Source: Clostridium sp. CAG:167
GTDB lineage: Bacteria; Bacillota; Clostridia; Lachnospirales; Lachnospiraceae
DNA: 31,174 nt
Assembly (NCBI GenBank): GCA_000433735.1
Contig: HF998354.1
Location: forward strand, 10,878-42,051
Direction: 5' to 3'
The notes below the pieces were generated by a model, which saw only the letters and a list, made by a program, of their open reading frames with translations, did no database searches and was not told where the DNA came from. Shown here piece by piece: positions 9,014-16,973 of this stretch. Position 1 is the stretch's first letter; each line of letters begins with the position of its first letter. The translations under genes and the position numbers were made by a program.

Positions 9014-10495
9014 ATGGGAAAACCAACAGGCTTTATGGAATATAAAAGACAGGGTAACACAGAGATCGAACCGTTGGAGCGTATCAAAAACTTCAACGAG
9101 TTCCATACTCCTCTGAATGAAGAGGAGCGGCAGGTGCAGGCGTGCCGCTGCATGGACTGCGGCGTACCGTTCTGCCAATCCGGCATGATGATCGGAGGTA
9201 TGGCCAGTGGCTGTCCACTTCACAATCTGTGTCCGGAATGGAACGATCTGGTATATATGAACAGTTATGAGCAGGCCCTTGGCCGGCTGCTTAAGACCAA
9301 CAATTTTCCGGAATTTACTTCCAGAGTCTGTCCTGCTCCCTGCGAGGCAGCATGTACATGTGGATTAAATGATACACCGGTAACCATTAAAGAAAACGAA
9401 AATGCCATTATTGAATATGGTTTCTCACATGGCCTGATGGAGCCAAATCCTCCGAAAGTACGCACCGGAAAAACCGTTGCCATTGTAGGATCCGGTCCTT
9501 CCGGTCTGGCTGCTGCAGATCAGCTAAACCGTAGAGGCCATCAGGTAACAGTATATGAAAGAGAAGATCATCCGGGCGGTCTTTTAATGTATGGTATTCC
9601 AAATATGAAACTGGAAAAAGAAGTGATTGACCGCCGCATAAAGATTATGGAGGCAGAAGGGATCATCTTCAAAACCGGTGTCAATGTAGGAGTGGACATA
9701 AAAGCGGAACAATTGAAAAAAGATTTTGACCGTGTTATACTTACTTGTGGTGCCTCTCATCCAAGAGACATTAAAGCACCGGGCAGAGAAGCCAGCGGAA
9801 TTTATTTTGCCGTTGATTATCTGAAACGGGTTACCAAACACCTTCGCAATACATCTTTTACCGATTACATTGATGCAAAAGGCAAAAATGTGCTGGTCAT
9901 CGGAGGCGGAGATACCGGCAATGACTGTGTGGGATCTTCTATCCGCCAGGGGGCAAAAAGTGTTGTCCAGCTGGAAATGATGCCAAAACCACCAGTAACG
10001 AGAGCCGCAGACAATCCTTGGCCAGAATGGCCGAAAGTACTGAAAACAGACTACGGCCAGCAGGAAGCCATTGCTGTTTTCGGACAGGATCCACGCATTT
10101 ATGAAACAACCGTAAAAGAGTTCATTGCCGATGAAAAGGGCATTTTGAAAAAAGTTAAATGCGTCAAACTGGACTGGAAAAGAGACGAAAAGACCGGCCG
10201 CATGAATATGACAGAAATCCCGGGAAGCGAATATGTCCTGGATGTAGATCTTGTTTTCATTGCCGCAGGATTTTTAGGTACAGAAGAGTATATTGCCAAA
10301 GATTTCAACTTAAAAATGACAGAAAGAACCAATGTTGCTACCAAGCCAGGGGAATATGCAACCAGCGAAAAAGGTGTCTTTACTGCCGGCGATATGCACA
10401 GAGGCCAGTCATTGGTCGTATGGGCGATCCGCGAAGGAAGAGAAGCAGCCAAAGCGGTGGATAAAGATCTGATGGGTTATACCAATCTGGATTAA
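9014..10495 (+). CDS. gltD: glutamate synthase, small (beta) subunit
   Basis: The beta subunit takes electrons from NAD(P)H through FAD and iron-sulfur clusters and passes them to GltB. The 493-residue length is standard. The N-terminal cysteine groups (CRCMDCGVPFC near residues 44-54, further C-P pairs, and CPAPCEAAC near 105-113) ligate the 4Fe-4S clusters. An FAD-binding AIVGSGPSGLAAA follows at about residue 156, then the pyridine-nucleotide site VLVIGGGDTGND at about 294. The C-terminal TAGDMHRGQSLVVWAI closes the flavin domain. It starts 36 bp after gltB and ends in an A14 tract and a terminator. Confidence 0.96.
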   Translation: MGKPTGFMEYKRQGNTEIEPLERIKNFNEFHTPLNEEERQVQACRCMDCGVPFCQSGMMIGGMASGCPLHNLCPEWNDLVYMNSYEQALGRLLKTNNFPEFTSRVCPAPCEAACTCGLNDTPVTIKENENAIIEYGFSHGLMEPNPPKVRTGKTVAIVGSGPSGLAAADQLNRRGHQVTVYEREDHPGGLLMYGIPNMKLEKEVIDRRIKIMEAEGIIFKTGVNVGVDIKAEQLKKDFDRVILTCGASHPRDIKAPGREASGIYFAVDYLKRVTKHLRNTSFTDYIDAKGKNVLVIGGGDTGNDCVGSSIRQGAKSVVQLEMMPKPPVTRAADNPWPEWPKVLKTDYGQQEAIAVFGQDPRIYETTVKEFIADEKGILKKVKCVKLDWKRDEKTGRMNMTEIPGSEYVLDVDLVFIAAGFLGTEEYIAKDFNLKMTERTNVATKPGEYATSEKGVFTAGDMHRGQSLVVWAIREGREAAKAVDKDLMGYTNLD

Positions 10496-10521
10496 AAAAT
10501 AGAAAACCGAAAAAAAAAAAA

Positions 10522-10552
10522 AACCGGCGGTGCTATCGTATCGTCGGTTTTT
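10522..10552 (+). terminator. terminator after gltD
   Basis: AACCGGCG pairs with CGTCGGTT (8 bp, one G-T pair) around a 12-nt loop and is followed by T5. The preceding A14 run (10510-10523) would give a U-tract if read on the other strand, but no convergent gene needs it. The terminator may be partial, since no clear promoter lies between it and the next gene. Confidence 0.75.
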
Positions 10553-10585
10553 ACACAATAAAAAGGGAATTGAAAGGAGAACAAT

Positions 10586-11902
10586 ATGCATTATTCTAAG
10601 GATGATATTATTCGTATGGTAGAGGAAGAAGATGTGGACTTTATCCGTCTTCAGTTTACTGATACGTTTGGAAATTTAAAAAACATGGCGGGGGGGTCTG
10701 TCCCCCCCCAACTCGCATACGTATTAGACAACCGCTACACATTTGATGGTGCTGCCATCAACGGATTTGACACGGAAAATGTGGACGAACTGATCCTGGT
10801 GCCGGATCTGGATACTTTTGCCATTTTCCCATGGCGCCCGCAAAGGGGAAGAGTGGCACGCTTTATATGCGATGTGATGAATCCGGACGGCTCCCCTTTT
10901 ATGGCAGACTCCCGCTTTATATTAAGTCAGGTTGCCAAAGAAGCAAAAAAGATGGGCTATACCTTCAATGTCAGTCCGGAATCCGAATTTTTCCTCTTTG
11001 ACACAGATGAAAATGGCGAACCAACCACCCACACCAATGAAAAAGGTGGATTTTTTGACATCAGCCCCCTGGATCTGGGAGAAAATGCCCGCCGTGACAT
11101 TGTCCAGTCTTTATCCGAGATGGGATTTGAAATGGAGTCTTCTTATCATTCAAACGAAAAAGCACAGCATTGTATTGATTTTAAGTTTGATGACTGCGTC
11201 CAGTCCGCGGACAATTATATGACATTTAAGCTGGCCGTACGTACGGTAGCTAAGCGTCACGGCCTTCATGCTACCTTTATGCCAAAGCCAAATTTTGGCA
11301 TGAAAGGTTCCGCATTGTTCTACAATATGTTTTTATGCAAAAACGGTGTAAATGTTTTCAGTGATCCTGACGAAGAATACGGACTCAGCAAAGAAGCCTA
11401 TTATTTCATGGGTGGGATTATGAAACATATCAAAGGAATGACGCTGATCAATAATCCGATCATTAATTCTTACAAACGACTTGTACCGGGATACAATGCA
11501 CCGGTTAATATAAGCTGGTCAAGGAAAAACAGAACTCCTTTGATGCGTATTACAAGCAGCGGTGCCATTGGTCCCCGCATCGTACTGAGAAGCCCGGATG
11601 GTGCCAGCAACCCATATCTTGTTATGGCAGCCTGTCTGGCATGTGGACTGGAAGGAATTAAAAACAAAATCGAACCTCCGGTAAGCCAGGACGACATTTC
11701 TCAGGATGAAATTGCCAAATTAGACTTTTTGCCAAGAACCTTGATGGAAGCAATTCGTGAATTTGAAAAAGATACTTTCTTGCAAAATGTGTTAGGCAAA
11801 TCCGTCTCCGAACTGTTCATCGCCAGAAAAAGTGATGAATGGAGTGAATTTTGCCAACAAGTTACAGCTTGGGAAGTAGAAAAATATTTGAATCAAATTT
11901 AA
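10586..11902 (+). CDS. glutamine synthetase-like protein, probable GSI pseudoenzyme
   Basis: The 438-residue chain is clearly class I glutamine synthetase by fold (RLQFTDTFGN, ATFMPKP, NSYKRLVPGY, NPYL, GIKNKIEPP). Compared with canonical GSI (Salmonella numbering), the ExE pair is kept (E132, E134). The other four metal ligands are replaced: E212 by S189, E220 by C196, H269 by F245 and E357 by V333. The flap base E327 is N304. The arginines of RLVPG, NR and RIVLR remain. Glutamine synthesis is therefore unlikely, yet the frame is intact. Residues 36-41 (GGSVPP), where relatives have a four-residue VTxS-like segment, are encoded by a G7-TCTGT-C8 palindrome. AAGGAG lies about 7 bp before the ATG. 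It follows gltD and precedes an ANTAR regulator, so a regulatory role in nitrogen metabolism is my inference. An automatic annotation would read glnA. Confidence 0.9.
   Translation: MHYSKDDIIRMVEEEDVDFIRLQFTDTFGNLKNMAGGSVPPQLAYVLDNRYTFDGAAINGFDTENVDELILVPDLDTFAIFPWRPQRGRVARFICDVMNPDGSPFMADSRFILSQVAKEAKKMGYTFNVSPESEFFLFDTDENGEPTTHTNEKGGFFDISPLDLGENARRDIVQSLSEMGFEMESSYHSNEKAQHCIDFKFDDCVQSADNYMTFKLAVRTVAKRHGLHATFMPKPNFGMKGSALFYNMFLCKNGVNVFSDPDEEYGLSKEAYYFMGGIMKHIKGMTLINNPIINSYKRLVPGYNAPVNISWSRKNRTPLMRITSSGAIGPRIVLRSPDGASNPYLVMAACLACGLEGIKNKIEPPVSQDDISQDEIAKLDFLPRTLMEAIREFEKDTFLQNVLGKSVSELFIARKSDEWSEFCQQVTAWEVEKYLNQI
10690..10709 (+). repeat. G7-TCTGT-C8 palindrome inside the GS-like gene
   Basis: Seven G (10690-10696), a TCTGT loop (10697-10701) and eight C (10702-10709) can form a 7-bp all-GC hairpin in the mRNA and ssDNA. 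It encodes GGSVPP in frame. Both homopolymers are slippage-prone, and any single-base change would shift the frame near codon 36. It resembles the small GGGG-TCTGT-CCCC type palindromes that I recall from REP-like elements. Confidence 0.8.
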
Positions 11903-11949
11903 GACAAAAACCACGAATTTACGCGCTTTTTACAGGGGAGGTGTAAGTT

Positions 11950-12495
11950 ATTTGGCAAATCATAGTAGCCTTTTCCAGGCTGGAAGATGCAAAAAAAATA
12001 AAAAATGTTTTGAATCGTAACGGATATGATGATATACTAGCATATAATAGCGCATCGCAGGTAATCGCAGCCGCCAATGAAAGTGACGGCGGTATTGTGT
12101 TGTGCGGATATAAATTAGCAGATATGCACTACAGTGAATTGTACAGATATCTGCCCAGGGAATTTCGTATGCTTTTAGTTGCTTCTGCTGCTAAACTGCA
12201 GGAATGTTCTATCGGCGGCATCCTGTGTCTGCCCATGCCTATCCATTCAGTAGAACTGGTCAACACCATTGAGACCATGCTGATCGAATTGAGCCGGCCG
12301 GCACGAAAACGCAAACGATATCAACCCAAACTCCGCACAGACGAAGAAAAGAAGATTATTGATGATGCCAAAGCGCTTCTGATGGAACGAAACAAACTTT
12401 CAGAAGAAGAAGCGCATAAATATATCCAGAAGCTGAGCATGGACAGTGGCAACAACCTAGTTGAAACAGCCCAGATGATCTTGGCATTTGATTAA
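11950..12495 (+). CDS. ANTAR-domain RNA-binding regulator with degenerate receiver domain (probable ATT start)
   Basis: ANTAR proteins bind paired hairpins in mRNA leaders and prevent termination. Here a receiver-like domain (about residues 1-115) is joined to a C-terminal ANTAR domain (133-181) with the expected LLMERNKLSEEEAHKYIQ and SMDSG segments. The receiver has lost its phosphorylation chemistry: the acidic pair is absent and the phospho-acceptor position in IVLCGYKL is Gly53. The reading frame has no ATG, GTG or TTG near its natural beginning. A strong GGAGG (11937-11941) is followed, 8 bp later, by ATT at 11950, which starts a perfect first beta strand (WQIIVAF). A TTG at 12010 would delete that strand and helix 1 and lacks a ribosome binding site. 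It lies 47 bp after the GS-like gene without a terminator between, so the two are probably cotranscribed. Confidence 0.85.
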   Translation: MWQIIVAFSRLEDAKKIKNVLNRNGYDDILAYNSASQVIAAANESDGGIVLCGYKLADMHYSELYRYLPREFRMLLVASAAKLQECSIGGILCLPMPIHSVELVNTIETMLIELSRPARKRKRYQPKLRTDEEKKIIDDAKALLMERNKLSEEEAHKYIQKLSMDSGNNLVETAQMILAFD

Positions 12496-12505
12496 TTTTG
12501 TAAGT

Positions 12506-12520
12506 CCCTTTGTAAAAGGG
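12506..12520 (+). repeat. small inverted repeat before carA
   Basis: CCCTTT and AAAGGG flank a 3-nt loop, with no T-run after it. It sits just upstream of the carA ribosome binding site and could affect translation or be an mRNA processing feature. No function can be assigned. Confidence 0.4.
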
Positions 12521-12537
12521 CAATAAAGGAGGATAAA

Positions 12538-13638
12538 ATGGAAGCGTATCTCATACTGGAAGATGGCACCACATTTACCGGCAGAAGTATCGGAAGCACA
12601 AAAGATGTTATCAGTGAAATCGTTTTTAATACTTCTATGACCGGATATCTGGAAGTGCTGACGGATCCAAGTTATGCAGGACAGGCAGTTGTTATGACCT
12701 ATCCGTTAATTGGAAATTATGGAATTTGCCGCGAGGACATGGAAGCGAAAGTTTCTAATACAGACGGCTTTATTGTTCGTGAATTATCCCGTCTGGGCAG
12801 TAATTTCCGAAATGAACAAAGTATTCAGGATTTTTTGGTTGAGCAGGATATTCCCGGTATTGAAGGGATTGATACCCGTGCATTGACTAAGATTCTGCGT
12901 GAGAAAGGTACCATGAATGGTATGATCACGACAAAAATGCCTGAGAACATGGAGGAAGCACTGGCAAAAATTAAAGATTATTCTGTTCGAGGCGTAGTAG
13001 ACAAAGTAACGACCAAAGAAATTGTCAGCTATCGGCCAGGAGATTTAAACACAGATAGCAACGTTTCCGTCTCAAAGAAAGTTGCTATTCTTGATGTAGG
13101 GACGAAATTTAACATTGCCCGCTGTCTGTTGAAGCGTGGCTGTGAAGTTACGATTTTCCCTGCTCGTACAAATCCAGAAGATATCCTTGCTATCAATCCG
13201 GATGGCATCATGCTTACAAACGGCCCCGGAGATCCAAAAGAATGTACTGAAGTGATCCAAAATCTGAAATCACTGTATCAGTCTGATGTACCGATCTTTG
13301 CTATCTGTCTTGGCCACCAGTTGATGGCTCTTGCCACAGGATGTGATACCGAGAAGATGAAATACGGCCACCGTGGGGCCAATCATCCGGTTAAAGATCT
13401 GGAAACCGGAAGAGTTTACATTTCTTCACAGAACCATGGATATATGGTAAAAGAAGACAGCGTTCCTTCTGATATTGCAGAAGTTGCGTTCATAAATGTA
13501 AACGACAAAACCGTAGAAGGCCTGAAATACAAAAATAAAAATATATTTACCGTTCAGTTCCACCCGGAAGCCTGTGCAGGTCCAAAGGATTCGGAAGTAT
13601 TGTTTGACCGGTTTATTAAGATGATGGAGGAGAGATAA
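12538..13638 (+). CDS. carA: carbamoyl phosphate synthase, small (glutaminase) subunit
   Basis: CarA hydrolyses glutamine and passes ammonia through a tunnel to CarB for carbamoyl phosphate, the precursor of pyrimidines and arginine. The 366 residues are typical. The N-terminal CarA-specific domain begins with LILEDGTTFTG and contains NTSMTGYLEVLTDPSY. The class I amidotransferase domain (about 180-366) contains LTNGPGDP, the nucleophile Cys257 in ICLGHQ, and FHPEACAGP with the catalytic His and Glu. AGGAGG lies 6-7 bp before the ATG. It is followed by carB after a single base. No PyrR-type attenuator or arginine box was recognised upstream; expression may come from the nitrogen block. Confidence 0.97.
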   Translation: MEAYLILEDGTTFTGRSIGSTKDVISEIVFNTSMTGYLEVLTDPSYAGQAVVMTYPLIGNYGICREDMEAKVSNTDGFIVRELSRLGSNFRNEQSIQDFLVEQDIPGIEGIDTRALTKILREKGTMNGMITTKMPENMEEALAKIKDYSVRGVVDKVTTKEIVSYRPGDLNTDSNVSVSKKVAILDVGTKFNIARCLLKRGCEVTIFPARTNPEDILAINPDGIMLTNGPGDPKECTEVIQNLKSLYQSDVPIFAICLGHQLMALATGCDTEKMKYGHRGANHPVKDLETGRVYISSQNHGYMVKEDSVPSDIAEVAFINVNDKTVEGLKYKNKNIFTVQFHPEACAGPKDSEVLFDRFIKMMEER

Positions 13639-13639
13639 T

Positions 13640-16600
13640 ATGCCAAAGATTGAAGGAATCAAAAAAGTTTTAGTTATTGGCTCAGGTCCTATTGTCATCG
13701 GCCAGGCTGCAGAGTTTGATTATGCCGGCACACAGGCATGCCGTTCATTAAAAGAAGAGGGAATGGAAGTTGTATTGATCAACTCTAACCCTGCTACTAT
13801 CATGACGGATAAAGATATTGCAGATAAAGTATATATCGAGCCATTGACACCGGAAGTTGTAAAAAAACTGATCCAGAAAGAAAAACCTGACAGTATACTG
13901 CCAACTCTTGGTGGACAGGCTGCTTTAAATATTGCTATGGAACTGGAAGAGTCCGGCTTTTTGAAACAGGAAAATGTCCGCCTCATCGGTACGACAGCAC
14001 TTACCATAAAAAGAGCAGAAGACCGTCTTGAGTTTAAAGAGACAATGGAAAAGATCCATGAACCGATTGCAGCCAGTGTAGTTGTTGAATCTGTGGATCA
14101 TGCCGTAGAATTTGCCGACGAGATCGGTTATCCGGTTGTTATCCGACCGGCTTATACATTAGGTGGAAGCGGCGGCGGTATTGCCAATGACCAGCAGGAA
14201 CTGGAAGATATCTGCGCTAACGGTCTCCGCTTAAGCCGTGTGGGACAGTGTCTGATCGAGCGCTGTATTGCCGGCTGGAAAGAAATTGAATACGAAGTAA
14301 TGCGCGATTCCAACGGAAACTGCATTACAGTATGTAACATGGAAAACATTGACCCGGTTGGTGTACACACCGGAGATAGTATCGTCGTTGCACCTTCCCA
14401 GACATTGGGTGACAAAGAATACCAGATGCTGCGTACTTCTGCTTTAAACATTATCACCGAGTTAAATATTACCGGTGGTTGTAATGTTCAGTTTGCACTT
14501 CATCCTGAAAGTTTTGAATACTGTGTTATCGAAGTAAACCCTCGTGTAAGCCGTTCTTCCGCATTGGCTTCCAAAGCAACCGGTTATCCGATTGCAAAAG
14601 TTGCTGCAAAGATTGCTCTTGGTTATACTTTGGACGAGATTCCAAATGCCATTACCGGCAAAACTTATGCAAGTTTTGAGCCAGCACTGGATTACTGTGT
14701 TGTTAAGATTCCTAGACTTCCATTTGATAAATTTATCAAGGCCAAGAGAACTCTTACAACCCAGATGAAGGCAACAGGAGAGGTTATGAGTATCTGTGAT
14801 AACTTTGAAGGTGCTCTTATGAAGGCACTCCGTTCCCTGGAGCAGCATATCGACAGCCTGGATATCGGCCGTTATACAGACCGTTCCAAGGAAGAACTGC
14901 TGGAGCGTATCGCTATCGTAGATGACCGCCGTATCTTTGTTATGGCAGAACTTCTCCGCAAAGGAGCAACTTACGACGAAATTCATAATATCACAAAGAT
15001 TGATAAATGGTTTATTGATAAGATCGCTCATCTGGTACAGACAGAGCAGGCTTTGAAAGAAGGTCCTTTGACCAAAGAACTTCTGGCAGAAGCAAAGCGT
15101 ATGGAATTCCCGGACAAAGTAATTGCCGGTTATACAGGCAGTTCTGAAGAAGAAGTGCGGGCTATGCGTCTTGAAAACGGTATCACCGCTTCTTTCAAGA
15201 TGGTAGATACTTGTGCCGCTGAGTTTGAAGCATCTACCCCTTATTACTACAGTGTGTTCGGCAGTGAATGTGAAGTGAAAAGTAATCACGACCGCAAAAA
15301 GATCATGGTTCTTGGATCTGGTCCGATTCGTATTGGACAGGGTATCGAATTCGACTTCTGTTCCGTTCACAGTGTATGGTCTCTTTCCCACAGCGGTTAT
15401 GAAACCATCATTGTTAATAACAACCCGGAGACAGTAAGTACCGACTTCGATGTGGCAGACAAATTATATTTTGAACCACTGACACCGGAAGATGTGGAAA
15501 ACATCGTTGATATTGAAAAACCGGATGGTGCTGTTGTACAGTTTGGTGGACAGACCGCCATCAAGTTGACGGAAGCTCTTTTGAAAATGGGTGTACCGAT
15601 TCTTGGTACCAGTGCAGAAAATGTAGATGCAGCAGAAGACCGTGAACTTTTCGATGAGATTCTGGAAACCTGTCAGATTCCTCGTCCGGCAGGGAAAACT
15701 GTATTTACCACAGAAGAAGCTCTGGCCGCTGCCAACGAACTGGGATATCCGGTTCTGGTCCGTCCTTCTTATGTACTTGGCGGACAGGGTATGCAGATTG
15801 CCATCAATGATGATGATATCCGCGAATTTATGTCTATCATCAACCGTCATGTACAGGAACATCCGATCCTGGTAGATAAATACCTGATGGGTAAAGAGGT
15901 AGAAGTGGATGCCGTATGTGACGGCGACGATATTTTGATTCCTGGTATCATGGAACATGTTGAGCGTGCAGGAATCCACTCCGGAGACAGCATTTCTGTA
16001 TATCCGGCTATGAGCATCAAAGAATCCGTACAGGAAGTTTTAGTGGATTATACTCGTAAACTGGCTCAGAGCCTTCATGTTATCGGTCTGATCAATATCC
16101 AGTTTATCGTATACAACGATGAGGTATTTGTGATCGAGGTAAATCCTCGTTCTTCCCGTACTGTACCATATATCAGTAAAGTAACCGGTATTCCGATCGT
16201 AAAACTGGCTTCCCGCGTGATCTTAGGTGAAAAGATCCGCGATATGGGATTCACTCCGGGCCTGGCTAAAAAGTCAGAATACATTGCTATTAAAATGCCT
16301 GTATTCTCCTTTGAAAAACTTCGTGGAGCAGAGATTAGTCTGGGACCGGAAATGAAATCAACCGGTGAGTGTCTTGGTATTGCAAGAACCTTCAACGAAG
16401 CACTGCACAAAGCCTTTATGGGTGCCGGCATCAATCTGCCAAAACATCATAAAATGATCCTGACTGTCAGTGACAATGCAAAAGAAGAGGCAGTTTCCGT
16501 TGCCAAACGATTCAAGGCTCTTGGTTATGAGATTTATTCTACCCGGGGAACAACCAGATATCTGGCTGACCAGGGTGTAGAAGTAACTCCTGTCAATAAG

Positions 16601-16837
16601 ATTGAACAGGAAGCTCCAACCTTAATGGATCTTTTGTTAGGACATGAAATTGACCTTGTGATCGATATTCCAAAACAGGGTGAACATTCTAACGATGGAT
16701 TCCTGATCCGCCGTGTATCCATCGAAACCGGTGTTACCTGTCTTACATCGATCGATACTGCCAATGCACTGCTTACCGCACTGGAAGATTCAGATAAGAG
16801 AGAACTGGAATTAATCGATATCGCCACGATTGAATAG
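13640..16837 (+). CDS. carB: carbamoyl phosphate synthase, large subunit
   Basis: CarB makes carbamoyl phosphate from bicarbonate, ammonia and two ATP. The 1065-residue chain shows the internal duplication of the family: VLVIGSGPIVIGQAAEFDYAGTQ in the first half and the related MVLGSGPIRIGQGIEFDFC near residue 556 in the second. Each half has an ATP-grasp core, with metal-binding EVNPRVSRSSALASKATGYP and EVNPRSSRTVPYISKVTGIP. The last about 120 residues form the MGS-like allosteric domain (MILTVSD, STRGTTRYL). Its ribosome binding site GGAGG lies within the end of carA, so the two subunits are translationally coupled. No terminator was seen before the rpsO promoter. Confidence 0.97.
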   Translation: MPKIEGIKKVLVIGSGPIVIGQAAEFDYAGTQACRSLKEEGMEVVLINSNPATIMTDKDIADKVYIEPLTPEVVKKLIQKEKPDSILPTLGGQAALNIAMELEESGFLKQENVRLIGTTALTIKRAEDRLEFKETMEKIHEPIAASVVVESVDHAVEFADEIGYPVVIRPAYTLGGSGGGIANDQQELEDICANGLRLSRVGQCLIERCIAGWKEIEYEVMRDSNGNCITVCNMENIDPVGVHTGDSIVVAPSQTLGDKEYQMLRTSALNIITELNITGGCNVQFALHPESFEYCVIEVNPRVSRSSALASKATGYPIAKVAAKIALGYTLDEIPNAITGKTYASFEPALDYCVVKIPRLPFDKFIKAKRTLTTQMKATGEVMSICDNFEGALMKALRSLEQHIDSLDIGRYTDRSKEELLERIAIVDDRRIFVMAELLRKGATYDEIHNITKIDKWFIDKIAHLVQTEQALKEGPLTKELLAEAKRMEFPDKVIAGYTGSSEEEVRAMRLENGITASFKMVDTCAAEFEASTPYYYSVFGSECEVKSNHDRKKIMVLGSGPIRIGQGIEFDFCSVHSVWSLSHSGYETIIVNNNPETVSTDFDVADKLYFEPLTPEDVENIVDIEKPDGAVVQFGGQTAIKLTEALLKMGVPILGTSAENVDAAEDRELFDEILETCQIPRPAGKTVFTTEEALAAANELGYPVLVRPSYVLGGQGMQIAINDDDIREFMSIINRHVQEHPILVDKYLMGKEVEVDAVCDGDDILIPGIMEHVERAGIHSGDSISVYPAMSIKESVQEVLVDYTRKLAQSLHVIGLINIQFIVYNDEVFVIEVNPRSSRTVPYISKVTGIPIVKLASRVILGEKIRDMGFTPGLAKKSEYIAIKMPVFSFEKLRGAEISLGPEMKSTGECLGIARTFNEALHKAFMGAGINLPKHHKMILTVSDNAKEEAVSVAKRFKALGYEIYSTRGTTRYLADQGVEVTPVNKIEQEAPTLMDLLLGHEIDLVIDIPKQGEHSNDGFLIRRVSIETGVTCLTSIDTANALLTALEDSDKRELELIDIATIE

Positions 16838-16846
16838 ATAAAACTC

Positions 16847-16875
16847 TTTACAAACACTTTCAATCGTGATATACT
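16847..16875 (+). promoter_or_regulatory. sigma-A promoter of rpsO
   Basis: TTTACA (16847-16852) and TATACT (16870-16875) are separated by exactly 17 bp. The predicted start near 16882 gives a leader of about 92 nt for rpsO. Confidence 0.82.
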
Positions 16876-16895
16876 ACAAAAGTTCTAAAAATATT

Positions 16896-16941
16896 CCGTT
16901 GCTCAGATTGCGGACATCTCCGACCGAGTCTTAGTAAACGG
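16896..16941 (+). promoter_or_regulatory. structured rpsO leader, candidate S15 autoregulatory RNA
   Basis: Nested pairings can be drawn: CCGTT (16896-16900) with AACGG (16937-16941), GCTC (16901-16904) with GAGT (16926-16929), and CGGA (16911-16914) with TCCG (16919-16922) around a CATC loop. Ribosomal protein S15 represses its own mRNA through leader structures in several bacterial groups, so this is a plausible binding site. The assignment rests on position and pairing only. Confidence 0.5.
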
Positions 16942-16973
16942 TGTAAAACAAATAATATGGAGGTACATCAATT

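Noticed and set aside
10586..11902. Ordinary housekeeping glutamine synthetase
   Set aside because: Overall similarity supports the fold, but four metal ligands and the flap glutamate are replaced, so a plain functional call would mislead.
12010..12495. TTG at 12010 as the start of the ANTAR gene
   Set aside because: It has no ribosome binding site and would remove the first strand and helix of the receiver fold; the frame extends to ATT 11950 behind GGAGG.
12485..12520. A promoter for carA in the gap after the ANTAR gene
   Set aside because: The best boxes (TTGATT and TAAAAG) have a 19-bp spacer and weak matches; a transcript from upstream is as likely.
14462..15391. A 309-codon open frame on the minus strand opposite carB
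   Set aside because: It lies fully inside the strongly conserved carB, has no ribosome binding site or recognisable domain, and its cysteine- and phenylalanine-rich composition is that of an antisense shadow.
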